NCBI GenBank assembly: GCA_036522155.1
Contig: DATDGI010000336.1
Location: forward strand, 1 to 11,766
Reading direction: 5' to 3'
Length of the DNA stretch: 11,766 bases
Source: UBA9676 sp036522155
GTDB taxonomy: Bacteria; Actinomycetota; Actinomycetes; Streptosporangiales; Streptosporangiaceae
Positions 5,214 to 11,766 of the stretch are shown here, piece after piece. Under the pieces are notes generated by a model that was not told where the DNA came from, ran no database searches, and saw only the letters and a list, made by a program, of their open reading frames with translations. The position numbers were made by a program, and so were the translations under genes. The number at the start of each line of letters is the position of its first letter. Position 1 is the first letter of the stretch.

Positions 5214-8033
5214 TCAGACCGGGTTGCCGGGCGCCAGAGCAAGAATCTGTTCCGAGGTCAGGTTGCGCCCCGCGGCATATTCGGCCTCGAAAGCCTCGGC
5301 GCCCATAGCGGAGCGCAGGCGCTGGCAGTCGAGATCGCGCAGCCTGGCTTCCAGGGGCTCGACGGTCTCACCCAGTGCCGCCAGGGCCTCGTCGGCCGCG
5401 CCGTGCAGCCGGGCGGAGCGGCCTTTCTCGGCCCTGCCGCTGCCGGCCATGGCCAGGCCGATCAGCGCGTAGGCGGTGCTCGCCTTCATCCCCACTCGCC
5501 TGGCCAGGTCGAGCGATTCCGCGAAGTAAGCTTCGGCCGCGTCCGGCGACCCAGTGAGGTACTCGGCCAGGCCGAGGTTGAAGGTCTCGTAGACGATGCC
5601 GTCGCGGTCGTTCAGCGCGCGGAAGATCTCCAGCGACTCGAGCAGGTGGGTGCGGGCGGAATCCAGATCGCCCATTGACAGCTCGGCGTACCCGAGATTG
5701 CCGACTATCGCCGCGACCTCTCGCTGGTCACCGACCTGACGGAAGAGCCGCAGGGACTCGGCAGCATCGCGGGCTGCGCCCACATGGTCGCCCTCGACGT
5801 CCACGGCGAACGCCCGGACGGAAAGCAGACGGCCGGTGAGATGGGGCTCCCCGAGGCGGCGCGCCAGGCTCAGGCCCAGCTCGATGAGCGGCAGCGCGGC
5901 GGCCTGGCGCCCCTGGCGCAGCAGCATGAAGGCACGGACGTCCAGCAGGTCGGCTATCAGGTAGTCGTCCTCTGCGGCCCGCGCAATCGCCAGTGCCTCA
6001 TCGCAGCATTGCTCGGCGATCGCGTAGCCGCCGGTCTGCTCGAGGAGGTAGGCGGTGCAGGCCAGGGCCCGGGCGCGCAGCAGCGTCGCCTCCTGGGCGG
6101 CCGGTGCAGCCAGGAGTGCCTGCAGAGCCTCCGCTGCTTCTGTGGCGTGCCCGCGTGCCTTCCAGAACACCCGCAAGGAGGCGGCCAGCCGGATGCCAGG
6201 CACAGGGTCCGCCTGCGTCAGGCTGAAGGCGATCGCGGCACGGAGATTGCCGAGTTCCAGATCGAGACGCTGCAGCCACTCCCCCTGATCGCGTGCCACA
6301 AGGTGCGGAGCGGCCGCTTCCCCGACAGCCAGGTAGTGGTTGCGATGCGCAATCCGGGCGTTCCCTGCTTCCACCGGCTTCTGCCCTTCGAGCTGCCAGG
6401 CGGCGTACTGCCGGACGGTTTCCAGCAGGCGGTAGCGGACCGGCCCGGCGCCGGTGTCGTCGAACTGCACGAGGCTCTTGTCGACCAGCGCACCGAGGAG
6501 GCCGACGACCTCGCCCTGGAGCACCTCCTCACCCGCGGCGACAGCCTCAACGGCAGCCAGGTCGAACCCCCCTGCGAACACCGACAGATGGGCGAGCACA
6601 TAGCGCTCGGCGTCGTTCAGCAGCTCCCAGGACCAGTCGACCATGGCGCGCAGCGTCTGCTGGCGCGGCAAGGCCGCGCGCGAGCCGCCCGTCAAGAGGG
6701 CGAAGCGCTGGTCGAGCCGGTCGTCCAGCTCGGTCACTGACATGACGCGCAGGCGGGCAGCACCCAGCTCGATGGCCAGCGGAATGCCGTCCAGCAGCCG
6801 GCACACACGCCCGACAACCGGAGCGGTTCGCTTGTCCCAGGCGAGCGGCACCCCGTGCTGGGCCGCGCGGTCGGTAAAGAGCCGCACGGCCTCGCTGTTG
6901 CGGATCGCGTCCATGTCATCGTCGTCGGCTGGCGTGTCAAGGGAGGGGACCCGGTGGACCCGCTCGCCGTCGATGGCCAGCGGCTCACGGCTCGTCGCGA
7001 GCAGCACAATGTTCGGGCAATTCCGGAGCAGTGCATCCGTGAGCTTGGCGCTGGCGTCGAGGACGTGCTCGCAGTTGTCCAGCAGGATGAGCAGGCTCCG
7101 CTGGCCGACTGCTTCGACGAGCGTGTCGATGACGGGGCGGCCCGGGTCCTCAGGTATGCCCAGCACATTCGCAACGGTGACCGCGGCGAGGTCCGCGTCC
7201 TGAAGCGGGGCGAGATCCACAAACCACACCCCGTCGCCTGAGCCATCCAGCAGACCGGCTGCGACCTGGAGCCCGAGGCGCGTCTTGCCCGCGCCGCCCG
7301 CGCCGGTGAGCGTGACCAGACGCGAGGTGGTGACCAAGTGGCGCACCTCCGCGAGCTCAGCGTCGCGGCCGATGAAGCTCGACACTTGTGGGGGGAGGTT
7401 GTTCAGCAGCTTCGGGTTGTCAAGCGACCGAAGAGGCGGGAAAGCCGCCGGGAGGCCGTCGGCCTCAAGCTGGAAGAGCTGTTCAGGCCGGCCGAGGTCC
7501 TTGAGCCGGTGGAGGCCGAGGTCCCTGAGGGAGCCGCCCACCGGCATCGAGTCGCCAAGCAGGGCGGCCGTCGCGGCCGAGAGCACGATCTGGCCCCCGT
7601 GAGCGACGGCCGCGACCCGCGCACCGCGGTGAACGTCGAGACCGACCAGTCCAACTGCCGTCTCCGATGCCTCGCCGGAGTGGACGCCCATGCGGACCCG
7701 GAGTTCTTCACCAGCTGGCCATGAATACGAAACGAACGACCGCTGCATCTCGATGGCCGCGGACACGCAGGCGCTCGGCGAGGTGAACACCGCGAAGAAC
7801 GCATCGCCTTGGGTGTCAATCTCCTTGCCGCCGTACGCAGCGAGAGCCGCCCGGATCAGCCGATGATGACCGGTCAGAACCTGCGCGTACATCTCCCCCA
7901 GTCGCCGCAGCATCGCCGTGGAACCCTCGATGTCCGTGAACAAGAAGGTGAGCGTCTGCGTGGCCAACAGCCTGGGACTTCCCTTTGTGGTTGACGCTGA
8001 CCGTGTCAAGCGGAAGGTCACTGACCTCCTCAA
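5214..8033 (-). CDS. signalling protein: cyclase-like domain, STAND/AAA ATPase, TPR-like repeats
   Basis: This 939-residue cytoplasmic protein combines a class III cyclase domain (about 25-190) with a COG3903-type ATPase. It then has a winged-helix part (about 480-570, FAGGFDLAAVEAV) and TPR-like helical repeats (about 580-880). The ATPase shows a P-loop GAGGAGKTR with K250, a Walker B-like LLILLDNCEHVLD, and ATSREPL. Metal-binding aspartates D34 (FTDIEGST) and D77 (TQGDAFF) are present in the cyclase domain. The usual substrate Lys is replaced by Asp (D73) and the transition-state Asn by His (H135), while R139 is kept. The domain may therefore sense nucleotides or be weakly active rather than a normal adenylate cyclase. 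No C-terminal DNA-binding domain is evident. The start is uncertain. TTG 8033 overlaps the stop of the preceding small ORF (TTGA). GTG 8021 has AGGAGG only 3 nt away. TTG 7967 would begin close to the conserved core. It is likely the last gene of the flavoenzyme unit. Confidence 0.85.
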   Translation of the reverse strand: MRRSVTFRLTRSASTTKGSPRLLATQTLTFLFTDIEGSTAMLRRLGEMYAQVLTGHHRLIRAALAAYGGKEIDTQGDAFFAVFTSPSACVSAAIEMQRSFVSYSWPAGEELRVRMGVHSGEASETAVGLVGLDVHRGARVAAVAHGGQIVLSAATAALLGDSMPVGGSLRDLGLHRLKDLGRPEQLFQLEADGLPAAFPPLRSLDNPKLLNNLPPQVSSFIGRDAELAEVRHLVTTSRLVTLTGAGGAGKTRLGLQVAAGLLDGSGDGVWFVDLAPLQDADLAAVTVANVLGIPEDPGRPVIDTLVEAVGQRSLLILLDNCEHVLDASAKLTDALLRNCPNIVLLATSREPLAIDGERVHRVPSLDTPADDDDMDAIRNSEAVRLFTDRAAQHGVPLAWDKRTAPVVGRVCRLLDGIPLAIELGAARLRVMSVTELDDRLDQRFALLTGGSRAALPRQQTLRAMVDWSWELLNDAERYVLAHLSVFAGGFDLAAVEAVAAGEEVLQGEVVGLLGALVDKSLVQFDDTGAGPVRYRLLETVRQYAAWQLEGQKPVEAGNARIAHRNHYLAVGEAAAPHLVARDQGEWLQRLDLELGNLRAAIAFSLTQADPVPGIRLAASLRVFWKARGHATEAAEALQALLAAPAAQEATLLRARALACTAYLLEQTGGYAIAEQCCDEALAIARAAEDDYLIADLLDVRAFMLLRQGRQAAALPLIELGLSLARRLGEPHLTGRLLSVRAFAVDVEGDHVGAARDAAESLRLFRQVGDQREVAAIVGNLGYAELSMGDLDSARTHLLESLEIFRALNDRDGIVYETFNLGLAEYLTGSPDAAEAYFAESLDLARRVGMKASTAYALIGLAMAGSGRAEKGRSARLHGAADEALAALGETVEPLEARLRDLDCQRLRSAMGAEAFEAEYAAGRNLTSEQILALAPGNPV

Positions 8034-8140
8034 ACGTGGCGCAGGTAGCGTACTTCAGCCGTCGTGGCGCCGTCGACCTCTACCTCGGCAAGGAGCGCGC
8101 GAATGAAGCGCTCCGGGTGGGCGGCGTACGCGGCAGCCAT
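8030..8140 (-). CDS. 36-codon ORF, possible transposase C-terminal remnant
   Basis: ATG 8140 overlaps the monooxygenase stop (TGATG), and its TGA (8032-8030) overlaps the possible TTG start of the regulator (TTGA). The peptide begins MAAAYAAHPERFIR. 'AYAAHPERFV' is a familiar string near the C-terminus of IS3/IS481-type integrase-core transposases in actinomycetes. The remaining 22 residues (ALLAEVEVDG...) do not match that end, which normally continues with Pro-rich KPPxLP and WIN motifs. It may be an insertion-sequence scar trapped in the operon, or a tiny coupled ORF that keeps ribosomes moving between two genes. The perfect spacing argues that it is translated. Its function is unknown. 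Confidence 0.4.
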   Translation of the reverse strand: MAAAYAAHPERFIRALLAEVEVDGATTAEVRYLRHV

Positions 8141-9588
8141 CAGTTTCCACCTCCGAACCAGGTGGTCAGGGCGTCGCGCAATCCGGTGTCGGTGCCATCT
8201 CCCACCCAGGCGACGTACCCGTCAGGGCGGATCACCACGGCGACCGGGGCGCTGACTGAGCCCAGGACCGGAAGCTCCCACGGGCCGCCATATTCAGCAT
8301 CGATCAGCTGGACCCGGTCAGTCCAAGGTGTGATGTCGAGGACGCGTGGCTGATCGAGGCTGAGCAGCACCGGCTTGGCGCCGTGCAGGAGCTCATAGAC
8401 GCGGAGCGGGCCATCGGCGGTCGCGATGTCCAGATCGGGCATGCGTCGTCCGAGCAGGGGATGTCCCGGCCCGAGGTCGTAGTGGATGTCGAGACCCGAC
8501 ATCATGGCGGCGATACTCTGACGCGGCTCGTCCATGCTGAGTAGCTCGGTCATGGTGTTGCGCAGGGCCTGGTGACGGGCGCCGGGGCTGGTCAGTGCGA
8601 CTTGGGCCATGGTGTTCTGCAACACTCGGGCGCCGACCGGATGACGTTCGTCGTGGTAGGTGTCCAGCAGGCTCTGGGGTGATGTCTTCTCGACCACCTG
8701 GGCCAGCTTCCATCCCAGGTTCACGGCATCCTGGACACCGGTGTTGAGACCTTGACCACCGAGCGGGGGATGCACGTGTGCTGCATCGCCCGCCAGAAGG
8801 ATGCGCCCCTTGCGATACGACGCCGCCTGCCGGGTGTTGTCCGTAAAACGGGAAGCCCAGCTCAGGCTGTGCACGCCATAGTCCGTCCCGTCGGCGGCGA
8901 TGAGTGCCTCGCTGACGTCCTGCAGGGTGGGCTCGCTGGTGTGCTCGACCTGGCGTTCGGTCAGGACGACCCGAATCCGATCTCCGCCGTCGGCCGGGCC
9001 GATCCCACCGCCCGGACGCAGGCCGAACTCCGGCTTCCCGGCCATCTCGACCTCGGCCATGAGCCAGCTCGTCGACGGATCCCACCCGGCGAACTCGATA
9101 TCGGCCGCCTTTCGGATCACACTGCGGCCCCCGTCGCACCCGACCAGATAGTCCGCCCGGATCGACCTGCCGTCGGACAGCGCGACGTCGACGCCGGTGT
9201 CGTCCTGGGTGAACCCTGTCACCTCACGTTCGCGCGTGGTCGGCACCCCGAGCTCTTGGACCCAGGTAGCCAGCAGGCGCTCGGTCTGAATCTGCGCGAG
9301 GGCGAGCCCGTAGTTGTGGCGGGATGGGAAATCACTGATGTCCAAGGGGATTCGGCCGAATCCCTGGATCTGCATCGCCTTCCCCTCCTCGAGAAACCGA
9401 TCGGCGACGCCGCGCTGGTCGAGCACTTCGATGGTGCGCGCGTGCAGACCGCCGGCGCGTGAGCGGTCGGGATCCGGAGTGGCGTGTCGTTCAACGATGA
9501 CGACATCGACCTGGGCCAGGGCCAGCTCAGCCGCCAGCATCATTCCTGTCGGGCCTCCGCCGGCGATCACCACCGCATGCTTGGCCAT
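8140..9588 (-). CDS. class A FAD-dependent aromatic monooxygenase
   Basis: This 482-residue flavoprotein uses NAD(P)H and O2 to hydroxylate an aromatic or polyketide-like substrate in the cytoplasm. All hallmarks are visible: the dinucleotide fold VVIAGGGPTGMM (G10-G15), the SRAGGLHARTIEVL segment, the DG motif VGCDGGRS (D152), and the GD motif ILLAGDAAHVHPPLGGQGLN (D268). A C-terminal thioredoxin-like part (KPVLLSLDQPRVLD) is typical of the PgaE/RdmE and rifampicin-monooxygenase group. ATG 9588 is chosen because the glycine-rich strand begins right after it and GAAGG lies upstream. The frame is open to 9843 but that extension overlaps the next gene and is low-complexity. An in-frame GTG at 9597 is possible. 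It lies 100 bp downstream of the flavin oxidase and probably shares its transcript. The exact substrate (antibiotic inactivation or tailoring) cannot be told. Confidence 0.9.
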   Translation of the reverse strand: MAKHAVVIAGGGPTGMMLAAELALAQVDVVIVERHATPDPDRSRAGGLHARTIEVLDQRGVADRFLEEGKAMQIQGFGRIPLDISDFPSRHNYGLALAQIQTERLLATWVQELGVPTTREREVTGFTQDDTGVDVALSDGRSIRADYLVGCDGGRSVIRKAADIEFAGWDPSTSWLMAEVEMAGKPEFGLRPGGGIGPADGGDRIRVVLTERQVEHTSEPTLQDVSEALIAADGTDYGVHSLSWASRFTDNTRQAASYRKGRILLAGDAAHVHPPLGGQGLNTGVQDAVNLGWKLAQVVEKTSPQSLLDTYHDERHPVGARVLQNTMAQVALTSPGARHQALRNTMTELLSMDEPRQSIAAMMSGLDIHYDLGPGHPLLGRRMPDLDIATADGPLRVYELLHGAKPVLLSLDQPRVLDITPWTDRVQLIDAEYGGPWELPVLGSVSAPVAVVIRPDGYVAWVGDGTDTGLRDALTTWFGGGN

Positions 9589-9620
9589 TCGCCACACCTT
9601 CGCTTCCGTCGCCTGTAGTT

Positions 9621-9633
9621 CAGTCTGAGACTG
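9621..9633. promoter_or_regulatory. perfect palindrome between the two flavoenzyme genes
   Basis: CAGTCT-G-AGACTG is a perfect 13-bp inverted repeat in the 100-bp gap between oxidase stop and monooxygenase start. It could be an internal operator or a weak RNA structure affecting readthrough or mRNA stability. Confidence 0.3.
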
Positions 9634-9688
9634 TCCAGGCGGCTGGGTCTCACCAGCTCCGAGCGGACCGTCCGGGCATTCCGGGACA

Positions 9689-11137
9689 TCACGCTCCGGC
9701 GCCGCCTGCGGGCGGGATGTTCTGGTTGAGCCGGAAGATGTTGTCCGGGTCGTAGACGGCCTTGACGCCGACCAGGCGGTCGTAGTTGCTGCCGTAGGCG
9801 TCCCGGACCCGGTCGCCGCCCTCCTCGCCCAGGTTGTTGACATACACGCCCCGGAAATGTGGGCTCATCGCGTCGAAGAGCTCACGCGTCCATCGGATAT
9901 TGTCCGGCGAATCGGCGGGGTCGTCCCACTGCGACAGGATGAGGAAGTCGTACTGTCGGGCGCGATGGGCGAAAGCGGTCGCCGCCGGGGGGACGCGACT
10001 GGCGGCGCCCGTAATCTGCTGCAGGCCGATGCCGGTGTACGGTGACGGCGCTGCCGCGGCATACCGAAGCATGGTGTCGATCGCCTCGCTTCGCGGATCG
10101 GCGAGGAAGCTCGCCTTCCAGTAATGAAGCCGGCCCGGCGGGAATTCCGCGTCCGGCATCGTCTGCAGCTCGCGGTACGGGATCAACCCGATGGCGTCGG
10201 CGGTCGGCGGCCCGAATTCGCGCAGCGGGCGCAGGACCTCCTCGCCCTCTTCCGCGGGGCCAGACCAGCAGGTCATTACGGATACCTCTGCCTTCCCGTT
10301 AGCGCCCCGTGAGACCGTCGCCGCAGTGGCTAGCGAGTCGGGCGCGGCGGACGCCACCTGATGGTAGAGGTGGAGCGCGTCGGCCGCCTGCTCTGGCGGG
10401 TAGCTGATCGGGCCCGCCAAGACCGTCGTGACCGGATGCAGACGGTAGGTGAAGGACACGGCGACCCCGAAATTGCCGCCGCCTCCCCGCATGGCCCAGA
10501 ACAGGTCCTGGTGCTGGTCGGCATTCACCGTGCGCAACTGCCCGTCAGCGGTGACCACATCCATTGACAGGACGTTGTCACAGGCCAGGCCGTGCTTTCC
10601 GTTCAGCCATCCGATTCCGCCGCCGAGGGTGAGGCCGGCGATGCCGGTCATGGAGACCACCCCGAGGGTCGTGGCCAGCCCGTACCGCGAGGTGGCGGCG
10701 TCGAATTCACCCAGCGTCAGCCCGGCCCCAGCGACGATCACGTTGCGCTCGGGGTCGATGGAGATCTGTTTCATCGAGGACATGTCGAGCATCAGGCCGC
10801 CCTCGCACACCGCGTTTCCCGCGACCGAGTGGCCGCCGCCCTTGACCGAGACTGGCAGGCCGTATTCGCGGGCTGCTGCCACGCCATGGACGACGTCCTC
10901 CGCGCAGGAGCACGAGAGAATCGCCGCCGGCCGCCGCTCGATCATGGCGTTGAACACGCGGCGCGACTCCTCATACGCCGGGTCGCCCGCGCCCAGCACG
11001 CGGCCCTTCACGAGCTTCGCCAGTCGTTCCCGCAGCTCCTCGTGCGATATGGCCCCGGAATTCGCCACTTGCCTCCGCCTCTCTGCGTCGATCCTCAGCC
11101 GGTCCATGCCCTCACGCATGACGCGCGGTGATGCCAT
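9689..11137 (-). CDS. BBE-like FAD-linked oxidase (PCMH-type FAD domain), single covalent flavin link expected
   Basis: This 482-residue oxidase belongs to the berberine-bridge-enzyme-like family, which oxidises alcohols, sugars or secondary metabolites with covalently held FAD and O2. The PCMH FAD-binding domain covers about residues 65-245. H103 in KGGGHSVAG is the expected 8-alpha-histidyl attachment site. The segment TTLGVVSMTG (V160-V161), before LTLGGGIGWLNGKHGLACDN, holds Val where bicovalent members have Cys (GVC), so only one link is predicted. The C-terminal BBE module is present (VYVNNLGEEGGDRVRDAYG and YDPDNIFRLNQNI). No signal peptide is seen, so it is probably cytoplasmic. ATG 11137 lies 7 nt below a GC-rich inverted repeat that covers the only Shine-Dalgarno-like GGAG. 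ATGs at 11119 and 11107 are alternatives, since the family core begins only near residue 45. It is the first gene of the minus-strand unit and divergent from the hydrolase at 11371. Confidence 0.88.
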   Translation of the reverse strand: MASPRVMREGMDRLRIDAERRRQVANSGAISHEELRERLAKLVKGRVLGAGDPAYEESRRVFNAMIERRPAAILSCSCAEDVVHGVAAAREYGLPVSVKGGGHSVAGNAVCEGGLMLDMSSMKQISIDPERNVIVAGAGLTLGEFDAATSRYGLATTLGVVSMTGIAGLTLGGGIGWLNGKHGLACDNVLSMDVVTADGQLRTVNADQHQDLFWAMRGGGGNFGVAVSFTYRLHPVTTVLAGPISYPPEQAADALHLYHQVASAAPDSLATAATVSRGANGKAEVSVMTCWSGPAEEGEEVLRPLREFGPPTADAIGLIPYRELQTMPDAEFPPGRLHYWKASFLADPRSEAIDTMLRYAAAAPSPYTGIGLQQITGAASRVPPAATAFAHRARQYDFLILSQWDDPADSPDNIRWTRELFDAMSPHFRGVYVNNLGEEGGDRVRDAYGSNYDRLVGVKAVYDPDNIFRLNQNIPPAGGAGA

Positions 11138-11143
11138 AGAAGA

Positions 11144-11160
11144 GCGGGGCTCAGCTCCGC
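11144..11160. promoter_or_regulatory. GC-rich inverted repeat over the ribosome-binding region of the flavin oxidase
   Basis: GCGGGGCTCAGCTCCGC is a 17-bp near-palindrome with one mismatched pair. As minus-strand RNA it folds GCGGAGC/GCCCCGC around UGA with one A-C mismatch. It ends 6 nt before ATG 11137 and includes the GGAG, so it may control translation, or serve as a repressor site in DNA. Confidence 0.35.
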
Positions 11161-11223
11161 GTGGGTACCCAACCCGATCATGCTCGGTTGTACCGGCACG
11201 TTACGGCGATGGGAGGGGGCCTC

Positions 11224-11301
11224 ATGGTGGAAGCGTATGACGGCCCGGACGCGGGTGGCGGTTCATGCCCGGCGTCTTGCCGGCGGGTGTCCAGCCGGTG
11301 A
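11224..11301 (+). CDS. 25-codon ORF with strong ribosome site in the divergent intergenic region
   Basis: ATG 11224 follows GGGAGGGGG by about 4 nt and encodes 25 residues (MVEAYDGPDAGGG...) ending at TGA 11299-11301, 69 bp before the hydrolase ATG. It is unrecognised, has no hydrophobic or coiled-coil segment, and contains no run of regulatory codons as in attenuator leaders. It may be a leader ORF or chance. Confidence 0.2.
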   Translation: MVEAYDGPDAGGGSCPASCRRVSSR

Positions 11302-11370
11302 GTCTGTGAACCGGTCCCGGTCTTACGGTTAGGGCTAGCTGGTAGCGGCTCTTTGGAAGGATGACCCGCC

Positions 11371-11766
11371 ATGCCTGATTTCCCTCCGCTGACGGGCACG
11401 CTGGATGTGCCTGGCGCCCGGTTGTACTTCGAGCGGCGGGGCACCGGGCCGCTGCTGCTCATGATCGGCTCACCGATGGACAGCACCGGCTTCGCCAGCC
11501 TGGCCAGCGCGCTCGCTGGCGGCTACACGGTCGTGACGTACGACCCGCGCGGTACCGGCAACAGCAGCCGCGACGACGGCACCGCCGACGTGACGCCCGA
11601 GCAGCAGGCCGACGACGCGCACCGCCTGCTGCCGGTGCTCGGCGGCGGACCGGCGTACGTCTTCGGCAGCAGCGGCGGAGCCGTCGTCGGGCTCGCACTG
11701 GTCACTGCTTTCCCCGGCCAGGTGCGGGCGCTGGTTGCCCACGAGCCTCCGGTGATCGAGTTGCTG
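11371..11766 (+). CDS. alpha/beta hydrolase, 5' part only (cut by window end)
   Basis: 132 codons are visible and the frame is still open at the window edge. ATG 11371 has GGAAGGA (11355-11361) 9 nt upstream. The alpha/beta-hydrolase core is clear. The first strands (ARLYFERRGTGPLLLMIGSPM) hold the oxyanion region, with GSP where many relatives have HG. YDPRGTGNSS follows, and the nucleophile elbow FGSSGGAVVGLAL puts a serine at about residue 101. Acid and histidine would lie beyond the edge. The DPRGxGxS and GSSGG pattern occurs in many actinobacterial hydrolases of unknown substrate. It is transcribed away from the flavoenzyme unit from a shared 233-bp intergenic region. Esterase, haloperoxidase-like and epoxide-hydrolase-like roles are all open. 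Confidence 0.85.
   Translation, partial: MPDFPPLTGTLDVPGARLYFERRGTGPLLLMIGSPMDSTGFASLASALAGGYTVVTYDPRGTGNSSRDDGTADVTPEQQADDAHRLLPVLGGGPAYVFGSSGGAVVGLALVTAFPGQVRALVAHEPPVIELL

Noticed and set aside
5784..6740. 318-residue plus-strand open frame
   Set aside because: Antisense shadow of the cyclase/STAND gene, which has clear P-loop and cyclase motifs.
9589..9843. N-terminal extension of the FAD monooxygenase
   Set aside because: It is Thr/Ser/Arg low-complexity and overlaps the oxidase coding sequence in another frame. The flavin-binding strand begins right after ATG 9588.
10449..11240. 263-residue plus-strand open frame
   Set aside because: Antisense to the BBE-like oxidase, whose His-FAD and BBE motifs establish the coding strand.
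1..11766. CRISPR array, complete insertion sequence, attachment site or classical defence operon
   Set aside because: No regularly spaced repeats, no transposase or integrase gene, no terminal inverted repeats, and no nuclease or toxin partner were found.

Overview
The window is high-GC, uses GTG and TTG as well as ATG starts, and carries secreted PKD-domain, class III cyclase/STAND-ATPase and flavoenzyme genes. This fits an actinomycete chromosome (Streptomyces-like or a related filamentous group), in an accessory rather than core region. No rRNA, tRNA, CRISPR array or complete mobile element was seen. The species cannot be named from this sequence.

Left part (1-2108, plus strand): a small two-helix membrane protein of unknown function is followed by a hairpin. 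An AT-rich promoter-like stretch leads to an epoxide hydrolase gene broken by one in-frame TGA. The reading frame continues correctly after the TGA and carries the missing catalytic histidine, so this is a fresh pseudogene, a sequencing error, or a rare readthrough case. Positions 2109-2894 hold no convincing gene. They contain a 17-bp tandem repeat, possible gene debris and, at the right end, a foldable leader.

Middle (2895-5199, plus strand): a secreted 538-residue protein has an HExxE metal-site-like motif and two C-terminal PKD domains, and ends at a strong 14-bp hairpin. A small lipoprotein with a chagasin-like core follows. It converges on the next gene with only 14 bp between the stops.

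Right part (5214-11137, minus strand): three large genes read in the same direction and probably form one transcription unit. In order of transcription they are a BBE-type covalent flavin oxidase, a class A FAD monooxygenase, and a 939-residue regulator (cyclase-like domain, STAND ATPase, TPR-like repeats). Between the last two lies a 36-codon ORF resembling the C-terminal end of an IS3/IS481-type transposase. The unit looks like a small oxidative tailoring or detoxification module with its own signalling protein. Its substrate is unknown.

Far right (11371 to the end, plus strand): the first 132 codons of an alpha/beta hydrolase, divergent from the flavoenzyme unit and cut by the window edge. 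The region combines hydrolases, flavin oxygenases and secreted proteins. It shows signs of decay (the stop codon, and fragments) but no single feature that clearly marks a new defence or mobile system.
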